Shown: positions 22,080-28,562, counted from the first letter of the stretch. The stretch is DNA of 29,609 nucleotides from an uncultured Oscillospiraceae bacterium (GCA_900763685.1 CAAFLF010000026.1:1-29609); one strand, 5' to 3'. Program-made: numbers and translations. The notes: generated from the letters alone by a model not told the origin.

Positions 22080-22080
22080 C

Positions 22081-22097
22081 GGCCCGGGGCGCTTTTT
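22081..22097. terminator. Right arm of the split terminator, with T tract
   Basis: GGCCCGGGGCGCT (22081-22093) pairs exactly with 20552-20564 and runs into TTTT. It lies 10 nt beyond the MFS stop codon. Confidence 0.7.
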
Positions 22098-22107
22098 GGA
22101 ACTTTTC

Positions 22108-23316
22108 TCAAGCCTCGCTCTGGGGGCGCTTGCGGCTGGCCCGCATGGCGGCCAGGGCGAAGAGGAGGCCCACCACGCCGCTGAGGACGCCGAAGGCCAG
22201 CATGGCGGAGGGACCGCCCCACTTCACGGCGTAGCCGGAGATGAGGTTGCCCGCGACGCTGCCCATGCCAGCGGTGAGGACGGACTTCATGCTCTGGCCC
22301 TGGACCCGGTCCTCCGGGGCCACGTTCTCATTGGCGAAGTAGGCAACAGCGGGGGTGAAGAGGCCGTAGCCCAGCATCTGGATGGGCTGGACCAGGAGCA
22401 GCATGGTGAGGCTGCCGGAGAGCAGGAAGAGGATGGGCTTGACGATCATGAAGGCGACGCCGATGAGCAGGACCTTCTGGCTGCCGATCTTCCGGTAGAG
22501 CCGCTCAAAGAGGAAGGCCGCCGGCAGCTCCGAGGCCGCCTTCAGGAAGAGGGCCAGGCCCAGGTCGCTGCTGTCGCCCCCCAGGTCCCCGATCATGTTG
22601 ATGAGGAAGTTGTCCACCGGCATGATGGCCATCATGCCGAAAAAGCCCCCCAGGAGCATCAGAGTGAAGGGGAGGTTGCCCCGGAGGATGGCCAGGGTGG
22701 AGTGGGGGGGCTTGCGCTCCTCCGCCGCCCGGGCCTGCCGGGGGAAGGCGGGGAAGCTCAGGGTGAAGAGGGCCAGCAGCACCAGCATCACGGCGTGGGT
22801 CACCAGGGCGGACTGCATCCCGAATTGGGCCGTCTGCCGCCCCACGAGGATGCAGATGAGGGCGTAGGCGAGAGACCCCAGTCCCCGGCCCCGGCTGTAG
22901 GGCAGGTCGGCCCCGGCGTTGATGTACTGCATGGCCATGGCGTCGATGAGGGTGAAGCTGTTGACCTCCGCCATGCCCATGAGGGCGAAGAAGAGGGCCG
23001 TCAGCAGGAAGCCCGGCCGGGTGAAGAGGAAGACGGTGTTGAGGCCCAGGGCCGTCAGGATACAGCAGAGGAAGATCCGCTTCAAGGGGATCTCCGGGTG
23101 GCGGTCCGCCCAGGCCCCCAGCTGGGGCTGGAAGAGGATGCCCGCGAGGTTGCAGACCGCCACGAAGACGCCCACATCCGCGCTGGTGAAGCCCCGGTCC
23201 AGGACGATGACGCTCTGAAAGCCCGTGAAGCAGCCGATGCCGCCCCAGAAGCCGATCTGCAGGAGGTAGTAGTGGAGGTTCAGCTTGCCCCTGGGGGGCA
23301 GGGTGGTGGTATCCAT
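22108..23316 (-). CDS. MFS transporter (MFS_1_like / LacY-type)
   Basis: 402 aa with about 12 membrane helices. The start KLNLHYYLLQIGFWGGIGCFTGFQSVIVLDRGFTSADVG and LFQPQLGAWADR (loop 2-3 motif) are typical of the MFS_1_like / nucleoside-H+ symporter-like group. The C-terminal half carries LGYGLFTPAVAYFANE and GSVAGNLISGYAVKWGG. The substrate cannot be assigned. AGAAAGGAG stands before the ATG at 23316. It follows pdxK by 65 nt, a gap with two GC-rich hairpins, and is probably co-transcribed with it. Its natural terminator is split by the mobile element. Confidence 0.88.
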   Translation of the reverse strand: MDTTTLPPRGKLNLHYYLLQIGFWGGIGCFTGFQSVIVLDRGFTSADVGVFVAVCNLAGILFQPQLGAWADRHPEIPLKRIFLCCILTALGLNTVFLFTRPGFLLTALFFALMGMAEVNSFTLIDAMAMQYINAGADLPYSRGRGLGSLAYALICILVGRQTAQFGMQSALVTHAVMLVLLALFTLSFPAFPRQARAAEERKPPHSTLAILRGNLPFTLMLLGGFFGMMAIMPVDNFLINMIGDLGGDSSDLGLALFLKAASELPAAFLFERLYRKIGSQKVLLIGVAFMIVKPILFLLSGSLTMLLLVQPIQMLGYGLFTPAVAYFANENVAPEDRVQGQSMKSVLTAGMGSVAGNLISGYAVKWGGPSAMLAFGVLSGVVGLLFALAAMRASRKRPQSEA

Positions 23317-23381
23317 GGGGGATCGCTCCTTTCTGGGGGCCGGAGGCCCCGGGGAACGCGCCGGTCCGGCGCGGGGGATGC

Positions 23382-24224
23382 TTAGGCGTCCCGGGGGACG
23401 AGGTGCCCCAGCAGGGGCTCAAAATCCACGCCCTCCCGCAGGGGGATGCCCTCCGCCGCCGTGCGGACGGCGCAGAGACGGATGAAGTCGATGGCCTGGG
23501 CGGCGGCGTCCAGCAGCCCCTCCCCCCGGACCAATGCCCCGGTGAGGACGCTGGCGAAGACATCCCCGGTGCCGAGAAACTCCCGGTCCACCCGCTCCGT
23601 CTGGACGGGGCGGCAGGTGTTCTTTCCGGCGTCGTAGCACATGGCGCCGGTCTTCCCCTCCGCGAGGGAGACGCCGGTGAGGGTCACGGAGCGCCTGCCA
23701 AGGCAGCCCAGTTTTTCCGTCAGGGCCTTCAGGCCCGCCTCGTCCCGGGGCAGGGACTCATAGGGCACGCCCAGCAGGAGGGCGGCCTCCGTCAGGTTGG
23801 GGGTGATGACGTCGGCCTCCGCCGTGAGGTCCGCCATCCGGCGGCACATGGCGGGGGTGTAGGTGGCGTAGACCCGGCCGAAGTCCCCCATCACGGGGTC
23901 CACCACGGCGAGGGTCCCGGGGCGGCGGAAGTCCCGGAGGAATTGGCGGACGAGGTCGATCTGCCGCTCGCTGCCGAGAAAGCCGCTGTAGACGGCGTCG
24001 AACCGGAGGTCCAGGGCCTTCCAGTGGGCGGCGGCGGCGGCCATCTCCTCCGTCAGGTCCCGGAAGGTGTAGCCCTCGAAGCCCCCGGTGTGGGTGGAGA
24101 GGACGGCCGTGGGCAGGGGGCAGCACTGGACCCCCATGGCGGAGAGCACGGGGATGGCCACCGTCAGCGAGCAGCGGCCGAAGCCGGAGAGATCGTGGAT
24201 GGCGGCGACGCGGGGCGTCGGCAT
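23382..24224 (-). CDS. pdxK: Pyridoxamine kinase
   Basis: 280 aa ribokinase-fold enzyme of the PdxY/PdxK type. It phosphorylates pyridoxal, pyridoxine or pyridoxamine with ATP in vitamin B6 salvage. Landmarks: IHDLSGFGRCSLTVAIPVLSAMG at the start, LSTHTGGF (substrate region), VVDPVMGDFG (107-115), TPNLTEAALLLG (141-152) and the catalytic GTGD at 218-221 with Asp221. The usual family length is 280-290 aa. First gene of the operon with the MFS transporter; whether that carrier handles a B6 vitamer is open. Its promoter overlaps that of tRNA-Leu. Confidence 0.93.
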   Translation of the reverse strand: MPTPRVAAIHDLSGFGRCSLTVAIPVLSAMGVQCCPLPTAVLSTHTGGFEGYTFRDLTEEMAAAAAHWKALDLRFDAVYSGFLGSERQIDLVRQFLRDFRRPGTLAVVDPVMGDFGRVYATYTPAMCRRMADLTAEADVITPNLTEAALLLGVPYESLPRDEAGLKALTEKLGCLGRRSVTLTGVSLAEGKTGAMCYDAGKNTCRPVQTERVDREFLGTGDVFASVLTGALVRGEGLLDAAAQAIDFIRLCAVRTAAEGIPLREGVDFEPLLGHLVPRDA

Positions 24225-24277
24225 GGCGGGGGCCTCCCTTCCGGGCCGCCGGAGCGGCGAATTTTTCGTAAGAAAGA

Positions 24278-24327
24278 ATTATATCAGCTTTTTCCCTATT
24301 GTTCAAGGACAAGCGTCATGGTATAAT
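24278..24327. promoter_or_regulatory. Divergent promoters of pdxK and tRNA-Leu with overlapping -35 boxes
   Basis: Plus: TTGTTC (24299-24304), 17 nt, TATAAT (24322-24327), for the tRNA. Minus: TTGAAC (24301-24306), 17 nt, TATAAT (24278-24283), for pdxK. The two -35 hexamers overlap by four bases within TTGTTCAA. Confidence 0.82.
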
Positions 24328-24337
24328 ACCCCCAAAC

Positions 24338-24420
24338 GCGCCCGTGGTGAAATTGGCAGACACGATGGATTTAGGTTCCATTCCGCGAGGGTAGGGGTTC
24401 AAGTCCCCTCGGGCGTACCA
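24338..24420 (+). tRNA. tRNA-Leu (anticodon UAG)
   Basis: 83 nt with CCA encoded. Acceptor stem GCGCCCG with CGGGCGT (the first pair is a G-U wobble), D-arm GTGAAATTGGCAGACAC, anticodon stem ATGGA/TCCAT with loop TTTAGGT (anticodon TAG, reads CUA and other CUN codons), an 11-nt variable arm, and T-arm AGGGG-TTCAAGT-CCCCT. A degenerate copy lies 2 kb to the right. Confidence 0.95.
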
Positions 24421-24428
24421 AAATGAAT

Positions 24429-24484
24429 GACCCTACCCAATCCGAACAAGTTGATGAGACTTGCGGATCGTGTAGGGTCGTTTT
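24429..24484 (+). terminator. Long hairpin terminator after tRNA-Leu
   Basis: Outer stem GACCCTAC/GTAGGGTC (24429-24436 and 24472-24479), inner ATCCG/CGGAT and CAAG/CTTG pairs, then GTTTTGT. Confidence 0.7.
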
Positions 24485-24542
24485 GTATCTTAAAAGCCTT
24501 GGTATGACAGCGCTTTTTGAGATTACCACGCCAAAACGGATA

Positions 24543-25092
24543 TGAGACACTCAAATTCAAACCTCTTCAAATCGAAGTAGAAAACGCAAAAGCCTGACGA
24601 TTCGAACACCGATGTCTCATTTGGCGTTTTTGTAGAAGTTTTCTTCCATCTGGCATGGCGTCAGATTTTTCAATGTTCGATGCGGCCTTTTGGTATTATA
24701 AAACTCAATATAGGAAGCGATGCTGGCTTGAAATGCTCTATCGGAAGTAATATTTCTTTGGTAGAGCTCTTCTTTTTTCAGTGATGCGAAAAACGACTCT
24801 GCTACCGCATTGTCATATGGCTCACCGGGGCGCGAAAAAGACTGCTGTACTTTATGCTCATGTAAAAGCTGTTGGAACCGATGAGATGTATATTGTGCGC
24901 CGCGATCACTATGAAAAACAAGGCCAGTTGGAGGATTTCGCTCCTCATAAGCCATCTTAAACGTGGCCGTGATGAGCTGGGTACTGTTCTTCTTTGAAAT
25001 CTTATATGCGATCACCTTGCGGGAGAAAAGATCAATGATCACGCAGACATAGAGATATCGTTTCTGAAGTGTTGGATGTATTGTGGAGCTCA
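24543..25092 (-). mobile_element. IS3-family insertion sequence remnant
   Basis: AT-richer block holding the 3' half of an IS3-type transposase gene and about 70 bp of downstream sequence. A possible IS end starts with TGAGACACTC at 24543; its first seven bases recur inverted at 24614-24620. The other end of the IS (orfA and the start of orfB) is missing; the break lies near 25090, just before GC-rich sequence resumes. The 24485-24542 stretch between tRNA terminator and IS end shows no gene. Confidence 0.7.
24617..25090 (-). pseudogene. IS3-family transposase OrfB, N-terminally truncated
   Basis: About 150 aa of the rve/DDE integrase core: YLYVCVIIDLFSRKVIAYKISKKNST, the second catalytic Asp in VFHSDRGAQYTS, and the catalytic Glu in YDNAVAESFFASLKKEELY, ending with the typical FYNTKRPHRTLKNLTPCQMEENF. 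Complete OrfB proteins are about 280 aa. The first catalytic Asp should lie near the breakpoint and reads VSST instead of a W-x-x-D-type motif. The open frame continues to 25153 only by reading through the neighbouring terminator hairpin, so that N-terminus is artificial. Inactive. Confidence 0.85.
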
Positions 25093-25127
25093 CCTTTATC
25101 GCCGCATCTTTTTTGTCAACACACTCC

Positions 25128-25165
25128 AACACCGCCGCCGTGATTTTCTTCACGGCGGCGGTGTT
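25128..25165 (-). terminator. Strong hairpin after the ketopantoate-reductase-like gene
   Basis: 16-bp perfect stem (25128-25143 with 25150-25165), 6-nt loop, about 54 nt beyond the minus-strand stop. Only two U's follow on the minus strand and TTTTCC on the plus side, so its direction is not certain. Confidence 0.65.
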
Positions 25166-25218
25166 TTCCTGGTCGGAGGGCGCTCAGGGTCCCCCGCTGC
25201 CGGGGGGCAGCCCGGCTC

Positions 25219-26145
25219 TCAGCGGAGGTACTTTCCGGCGTCTTTTTCCAGCGACTGCCAGGTGTGGTAGCTCGCGCCGTTCTCGTCGAAGAAGCGCTTC
25301 AGGTCCCGGTTCAGGGCGCTCATCTCGTCCACGGCGTTCATGGCGTGGTCGGAGGCGCAGATCTTCCCCAGGCTGGTGGCGCACATGAGCCGGAAAAAGC
25401 GCAGGCAGGTCCTGCGGTAGGCGGCGCCCTCAAAGTCGGTGTCCTCCTTGGGCAGGATGGTGTGGCCGGCGTTCCGGATGGCCCGGTAGCCCTCGATATT
25501 GGCGTCCAGCATCCGGCTGAGGTAGGCCGTGTCGCCCTTGAGCTTTTTCAGGTCGCCGTCCGTTTTGTAGCAGGCGAAGGCCGCCGGCAGCACGAAGGCC
25601 GCGTGGCAGAGGAGGTAGTCCCCCATGTTGGGCTCATAGGCCACCTTGTACTTGGTACCCTCGAAAATTTGGCCGATGAGGGCCTCGTTGGAGGGCGCGC
25701 CCGCGAGCTGGCCGATGGTGATCTTCTTGAGGTCGATGGACGCCACGTGATCCCTCTCCCGGTGGCCCGCCGAGAGGGCGAAGGCGAAGAGGACGTTCTT
25801 CCCCGGCAGCGAGGCGGCCAGGGCATCGGCCCGCGCGTTGTTGCCCACGAAGACGAGGTTTTCCGTGGGGTTGGCCCGCAGGACCTCCCGGACCGAGTCC
25901 AGCTGCGTGCAGCGGGTGACCACAAAGATCACGTCGTAGCGATCCTCCGGCCGGAGCTCCGCCACCACCGGGATCCGGCTGACGGACATCCTGGGGGAGA
26001 ACTTGTCCTTGATCCGCAGGCCGTTTTGCCGGATCTCCTCCCCCCAGGCCCCCCGGGCCAGCAGCGTGACATCCTTCCCGGCTCGGAACAGATTCCTCGC
26101 GAGGTTGCAGCCCAGCACGCCCGCGCCGAATACCAAAATTCTCAT
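25219..26145 (-). CDS. Ketopantoate reductase-like (ApbA/PanE N-domain) oxidoreductase, divergent
   Basis: 308 aa. The N-terminal Rossmann fold begins MRILVFGAGVLGCNLARNL with GxGxxG at residues 7-12, then VTLLARG, as in ApbA/PanE NADPH-dependent reductases. The C-terminal helical half is unusual: the place where PanE proteins have a KL-x-x-N-type catalytic segment reads MGDYLLCHAAFVLPAAFAC, without the Lys/Asn pair. It is therefore probably a PanE relative acting on another 2-oxo or 3-hydroxy acid, not the pantothenate enzyme. GGGAGG lies 7 nt before the ATG. Its promoter (26272-26300) is the surviving half of a duplicated tRNA-Leu promoter segment. It has a ~120-nt leader. Confidence 0.8.
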   Translation of the reverse strand: MRILVFGAGVLGCNLARNLFRAGKDVTLLARGAWGEEIRQNGLRIKDKFSPRMSVSRIPVVAELRPEDRYDVIFVVTRCTQLDSVREVLRANPTENLVFVGNNARADALAASLPGKNVLFAFALSAGHRERDHVASIDLKKITIGQLAGAPSNEALIGQIFEGTKYKVAYEPNMGDYLLCHAAFVLPAAFACYKTDGDLKKLKGDTAYLSRMLDANIEGYRAIRNAGHTILPKEDTDFEGAAYRRTCLRFFRLMCATSLGKICASDHAMNAVDEMSALNRDLKRFFDENGASYHTWQSLEKDAGKYLR

Positions 26146-26246
26146 TGTGAAGCCTCCCGTTTTGAAGAGTGGCCCTTCCCGTTTCCGGCCCAGGGGGTTA
26201 GTTTTGGCTAACCGCCGGGCTTTCGAAATGCCGCTCCCGGCGGCAA

Positions 26247-26266
26247 CCTTTAATATCCTTTAATAT
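26247..26266. repeat. Perfect 10-bp tandem repeat at the transcript start
   Basis: CCTTTAATAT occurs twice in direct succession (26247-26256, 26257-26266), right where transcription from the adjacent minus-strand promoter should begin. Confidence 0.7.
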
Positions 26267-26271
26267 GGAGA

Positions 26272-26300
26272 ATTATAGCAGCTTTTCCCCCATGATGCAA
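26272..26300 (-). promoter_or_regulatory. Promoter of the ketopantoate-reductase-like gene (retained from a duplication)
   Basis: On the minus strand: TTGCAT (26295-26300), 17 nt, TATAAT (26272-26277). It aligns position for position with the pdxK promoter at 24278-24306 and sits in the same duplicated block. Confidence 0.78.
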
Positions 26301-26322
26301 GGGCGGTGGGCAGGATATCCCG

Positions 26323-26405
26323 AGTCAAACGGGAAAATTGGCAGACACGATGGCTCTCCGTTCCACTCCGCAGGGGCAGGGGGGCGTCCCCTCAGACGCA
26401 GCAAA
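26323..26405 (+). pseudogene. Degenerate tRNA-Leu copy
   Basis: Shares the 19-base run AAATTGGCAGACACGATGG and then TTCCA-TCCGC with the intact tRNA-Leu at 24338-24420, in the same order and spacing. The acceptor stem, anticodon stem (two mismatches), anticodon and T-arm are destroyed, and no CCA-compatible end pairs. The plus-strand -10 that drives the intact gene has also decayed (GATATC). Confidence 0.82.
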
Positions 26406-26434
26406 ACGCCGCCGGAGCGCTCCGGCGGCGTTTT
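26403..26434. terminator. Terminator of gpr (16-bp palindrome)
   Basis: Perfect palindrome, AAAACGCCGCCGGAGC followed directly by its complement, with T4 on both strands. It lies 41 nt beyond the gpr stop (minus strand); rightward, T's continue with CTTAAT. Confidence 0.82.
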
Positions 26435-26474
26435 CTTAATAAAAGAAATAGGCTCTGATTCCCTGTCAAGGCCC

Positions 26475-27380
26475 TCAGCCCAGGAGGGAGGTGATGGCGT
26501 CCAGGTCCAGGTCCTGGAGGGCCCAGGTGAGGGCGTAGCCCAGGACCCGGCCCAGCTCCCGGACCTGGCGGTCGATGTCCCGGGGGGTGACGGTCATGCC
26601 CCGCTGCTTCTCCTTGAGGAGGCCCTGCCAGTCCGGGACCCCGGCGCTCTCCAGAAGGTCCGCCGCCAACGTCCAGGCGTCTACCACCGTGGGGACCCCC
26701 AGGGCGTAGACCGGGACCCCCAGGCTCTCCCTCGTCAACGCCGCGCGGTGGTTCCCCACGCCGGAGCCCGGGGCGATGCCGGTATCCGAGAGCTGGACGG
26801 TGGTACAGACCCGGCCGGGCTTCCGGGCCGCCAGGGCGTCCACCGCCACGACGCAGTCCGGCCGCAGCTCCCGGACCAGGGCGGAGACCGCCTCCGCCGA
26901 CTCCACCCCCGTGTCCCCCAGGACCCCGGCGGCGAAGGCCGAGACCTGCCGGAAGCCGGAGAACTGCCGGGGGAGGGAGGCCATCAGGTGCCTGGTGATG
27001 AGGAGATTGCGCAGGGTCTCCGGCCCCACGGCGTCCGCCGTCATGGCGGCGTTGCCGAGGCCCACCACCAAAACCGAGCCCTCCTCCGGCAAAAGGTCCC
27101 GCAGGAGCTGGCCCAGGCCCTCCACCGCCCGGGGGAAGAAGCCCTCCTCCCGCCGCCAGTAGGCGGCGAGGTCCAGGGTCAGGTAAGTGCCCGCGGGCTT
27201 GCCCAGGGCCTCCGCGCCCCGGGCGTCCAGGATCTCCACCCGGGTGACGCTCTGGCCCTCCCAGCGCTCCGTCCGGGCCCGGACGCCGGGGAGCCTCGTG
27301 GTCTCCGCCGCCCCCTCCCGCCAGAGCTCCTGGGCCTCCAGGGCCAGGTCCGTGCGCCTGCCCATCGGCGTTCCTTCCAT
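26475..27380 (-). CDS. gpr: Spore germination protease Gpr (family A25)
   Basis: 301 aa. Cleaves small acid-soluble proteins off spore DNA at germination, so the organism is or descends from an endospore former. Family marks: RTDLALEA at the N-terminus (9-16), VLVVGLGNAAMTADAVGP (Asp116) and VVAVDALAARK (Asp181), corresponding to the two aspartates important for activity, then TTVQLSDTGIAPGSGVGN. ATG at 27380 has AGGGGG 7 nt upstream; ATG at 27365 (MGRRTDLA) is a close alternative. The propeptide, if any, is very short compared with Bacillus. Divergent from rpsT, a common clostridial arrangement. No convincing sigma-G promoter could be fixed by eye. Confidence 0.93.
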   Translation of the reverse strand: MEGTPMGRRTDLALEAQELWREGAAETTRLPGVRARTERWEGQSVTRVEILDARGAEALGKPAGTYLTLDLAAYWRREEGFFPRAVEGLGQLLRDLLPEEGSVLVVGLGNAAMTADAVGPETLRNLLITRHLMASLPRQFSGFRQVSAFAAGVLGDTGVESAEAVSALVRELRPDCVVAVDALAARKPGRVCTTVQLSDTGIAPGSGVGNHRAALTRESLGVPVYALGVPTVVDAWTLAADLLESAGVPDWQGLLKEKQRGMTVTPRDIDRQVRELGRVLGYALTWALQDLDLDAITSLLG

Positions 27381-27489
27381 GGAAGCGCCCCCTTTCCGTG
27401 CCTGCCGGCACAAAATCTTGTGGCTTTGCCCTAGCTTTCGCGGCGGGAGGTACAATATGCAAAAATCGGAGAAAAATTTCAAAAAAGGC

Positions 27490-27518
27490 TTGCTTTTTAT
27501 AGGAAGTGCTGTTAAAAT
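27490..27518 (+). promoter_or_regulatory. Promoter of rpsT
   Basis: TTGCTT (27490-27495), 17 nt, TAAAAT (27513-27518). The leader is about 50 nt. Confidence 0.75.
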
Positions 27519-27576
27519 ATCATTCTGCACGGTGGCTTTTCGCCGGCCGTGGATTTTGCCGAAGGAGGTGTTTGGT

Positions 27577-27840
27577 TTGCCGAATATCAAGTCTGCCAAG
27601 AAGCGCGTTCTGATCGCCGAGGCGAGAAACGCCCGCAACAAGGCTGAGAAGTCCGCACTCAAGACCGCCATCAAGAAGTTCGAGGGCGCTGCCGCAGAAG
27701 GCAATCGCACCGAGGCCGATGGCGCGTACAAGGTTGCGGTCAAGAAGGTCGATCAGGCTGTGGCGAAGGGCATTCTTCACAAGAATACCGCCGCTCACCG
27801 CAAGAGCGCCATGACTCTGAAGCTCAACCAGCTGGGCTGA
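27577..27840 (+). CDS. rpsT: 30S ribosomal protein S20
   Basis: 87 aa, normal length. Binds 16S rRNA in the small subunit body. The start is a TTG codon at 27577: GAAGGAGG lies 8 nt upstream, and the protein then begins [10 protein letters not shown], the conserved S20 N-terminus. An in-frame GTG at 27568 overlaps the ribosome site and is rejected. The protein is Lys/Ala-rich throughout, ending [18 protein letters not shown] start is known for S20 in other bacteria, where it lowers translation and aids autoregulation. Own promoter and terminator. Confidence 0.96.
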   Translation: MPNIKSAKKRVLIAEARNARNKAEKSALKTAIKKFEGAAAEGNRTEADGAYKVAVKKVDQAVAKGILHKNTAAHRKSAMTLKLNQLG

Positions 27841-27855
27841 GGCCCGCTTGCAGGG

Positions 27856-27885
27856 AAAGGACATCCAGCAGGATGTCCTTTTTTT
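27856..27885 (+). terminator. Rho-independent terminator of rpsT
   Basis: 11-bp stem (27856-27866 with 27871-27881), AGCA loop, then a run of T's to 27885. Confidence 0.93.
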
Positions 27886-27890
27886 GTTGG

Positions 27891-27922
27891 CCCTCCCCGG
27901 CGGGCCGCCCCGCCGGGGAGGG
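27891..27922. repeat. 14-bp perfect GC hairpin between rpsT terminator and rpsO promoter
   Basis: Arms 27891-27904 and 27909-27922, CCGC loop. It has no T-run and follows a complete terminator, so it is not needed for termination. It may be a dispersed palindromic repeat. About 180 bp between the genes otherwise hold only the rpsO promoter and leader. Confidence 0.65.
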
Positions 27923-27964
27923 CGCTTCCGCCCGCCGGAGGCTGAAATTCTCCCGTTTTCGCTC

Positions 27965-27993
27965 TTTACAACGGGGGAAATGTGTGGTATGCT
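27965..27993 (+). promoter_or_regulatory. Promoter of rpsO
   Basis: TTTACA (27965-27970), 17 nt, TATGCT (27988-27993). It leaves a leader of about 100 nt in which the S15 protein could act on its own message, as in other bacteria; no specific fold was identified. Confidence 0.72.
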
Positions 27994-28100
27994 TGCTTCG
28001 CACGCCAATGTGCGTGGTTCCCGTCGGCTTCGCTTTTTGGCTCCACCGGCCGGAGGCGCGGCCGCCCGGGGAAAACATTTTTGAAAGGTGGACACACACT

Positions 28101-28367
28101 ATGCTTCGCAAGGAACAGAAGACCGAGATCATCGACGCCAACCGCACCCACGAGAACGACACCGGTTCCCCCGAGGTCCAGGTGGCGATCCTCACCCGCC
28201 GCATCCAGGACCTGACCGCTCACCTGCAGAAGAACCCCCAGGACAAGCACTCCGCCCGGGGCCTCTACAAGATGATCGGTAAGCGCCGCAGCCTGCTGGA
28301 CTACCTCCAGCGCAAGGATGTGGAGCGCTATCGTGCGCTCATCGCCAAGCTGGGCATCCGCAAGTAA
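28101..28367 (+). CDS. rpsO: 30S ribosomal protein S15
   Basis: 88 aa, normal length. Binds the central domain of 16S rRNA early in 30S assembly. Conserved blocks: [46 protein letters not shown], and the end [20 protein letters not shown] stands about 10 nt before ATG 28101; the frame is open further left but without S15 similarity. Followed by a terminator and pnp, the classic rpsO-pnp order. Confidence 0.97.
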   Translation: MLRKEQKTEIIDANRTHENDTGSPEVQVAILTRRIQDLTAHLQKNPQDKHSARGLYKMIGKRRSLLDYLQRKDVERYRALIAKLGIRK

Positions 28368-28377
28368 TTGCCGGAAC

Positions 28378-28411
28378 GGGTGACGGAGGGTCTGCCTCCG
28401 TCACCCTTTTC
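28378..28411 (+). terminator. Terminator after rpsO
   Basis: 12-bp perfect stem (28378-28389 with 28395-28406), GTCTG loop, TTTT. Some read-through into pnp is likely, because no clear separate pnp promoter was found. Confidence 0.85.
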
Positions 28412-28468
28412 TGCCATTTTCCCCGCGTTTCCTCCCCCCCGCCCGGGCGGGAGAGGCGTCTTTTTGTG

Positions 28469-28508
28469 TTTGAAAGAGAACCGGACCCCCCTCCGGCTCC
28501 GTTTCAAA
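28469..28508 (+). promoter_or_regulatory. Leader hairpin upstream of pnp
   Basis: TTTGAAA (28469-28475) pairs with TTTCAAA (28502-28508); GAG/CTC and CCGGA/TCCGG pair inside, with small bulges and a C6 loop. In E. coli an RNase III-cut leader stem mediates PNPase autocontrol; a similar role here is only suggested by position. Confidence 0.5.
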
Positions 28509-28562
28509 TACGAAAAGCCCGCTCCTGGCCCGGAAACACTTCCAAAGAAAAGGAGAAATAGT

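Noticed and set aside
20565..22080. Group II intron or CRISPR as an explanation for the AT-rich insert
   Set aside because: No reverse transcriptase, no domain V/VI-like hairpin pair, and no regularly spaced direct repeats. The ends are inverted repeats.
24338..24420. tRNA-Leu as an attachment site for a site-specific island
   Set aside because: The second copy includes upstream promoter sequence and lacks the typical clean 3'-end direct repeat, and no integrase gene is nearby. Duplication followed by decay is simpler.
26265..27434. 389-codon plus-strand frame opposite gpr
   Set aside because: Starts in the decayed tRNA block and continues antisense to gpr with low-complexity composition. 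Gpr on the other strand has all family motifs.
27381..27480. Sigma-G promoter for gpr
   Set aside because: A GCATA-like -35 exists near 27460 on the minus strand, but no matching -10 at proper spacing could be fixed with confidence, so it was not listed.
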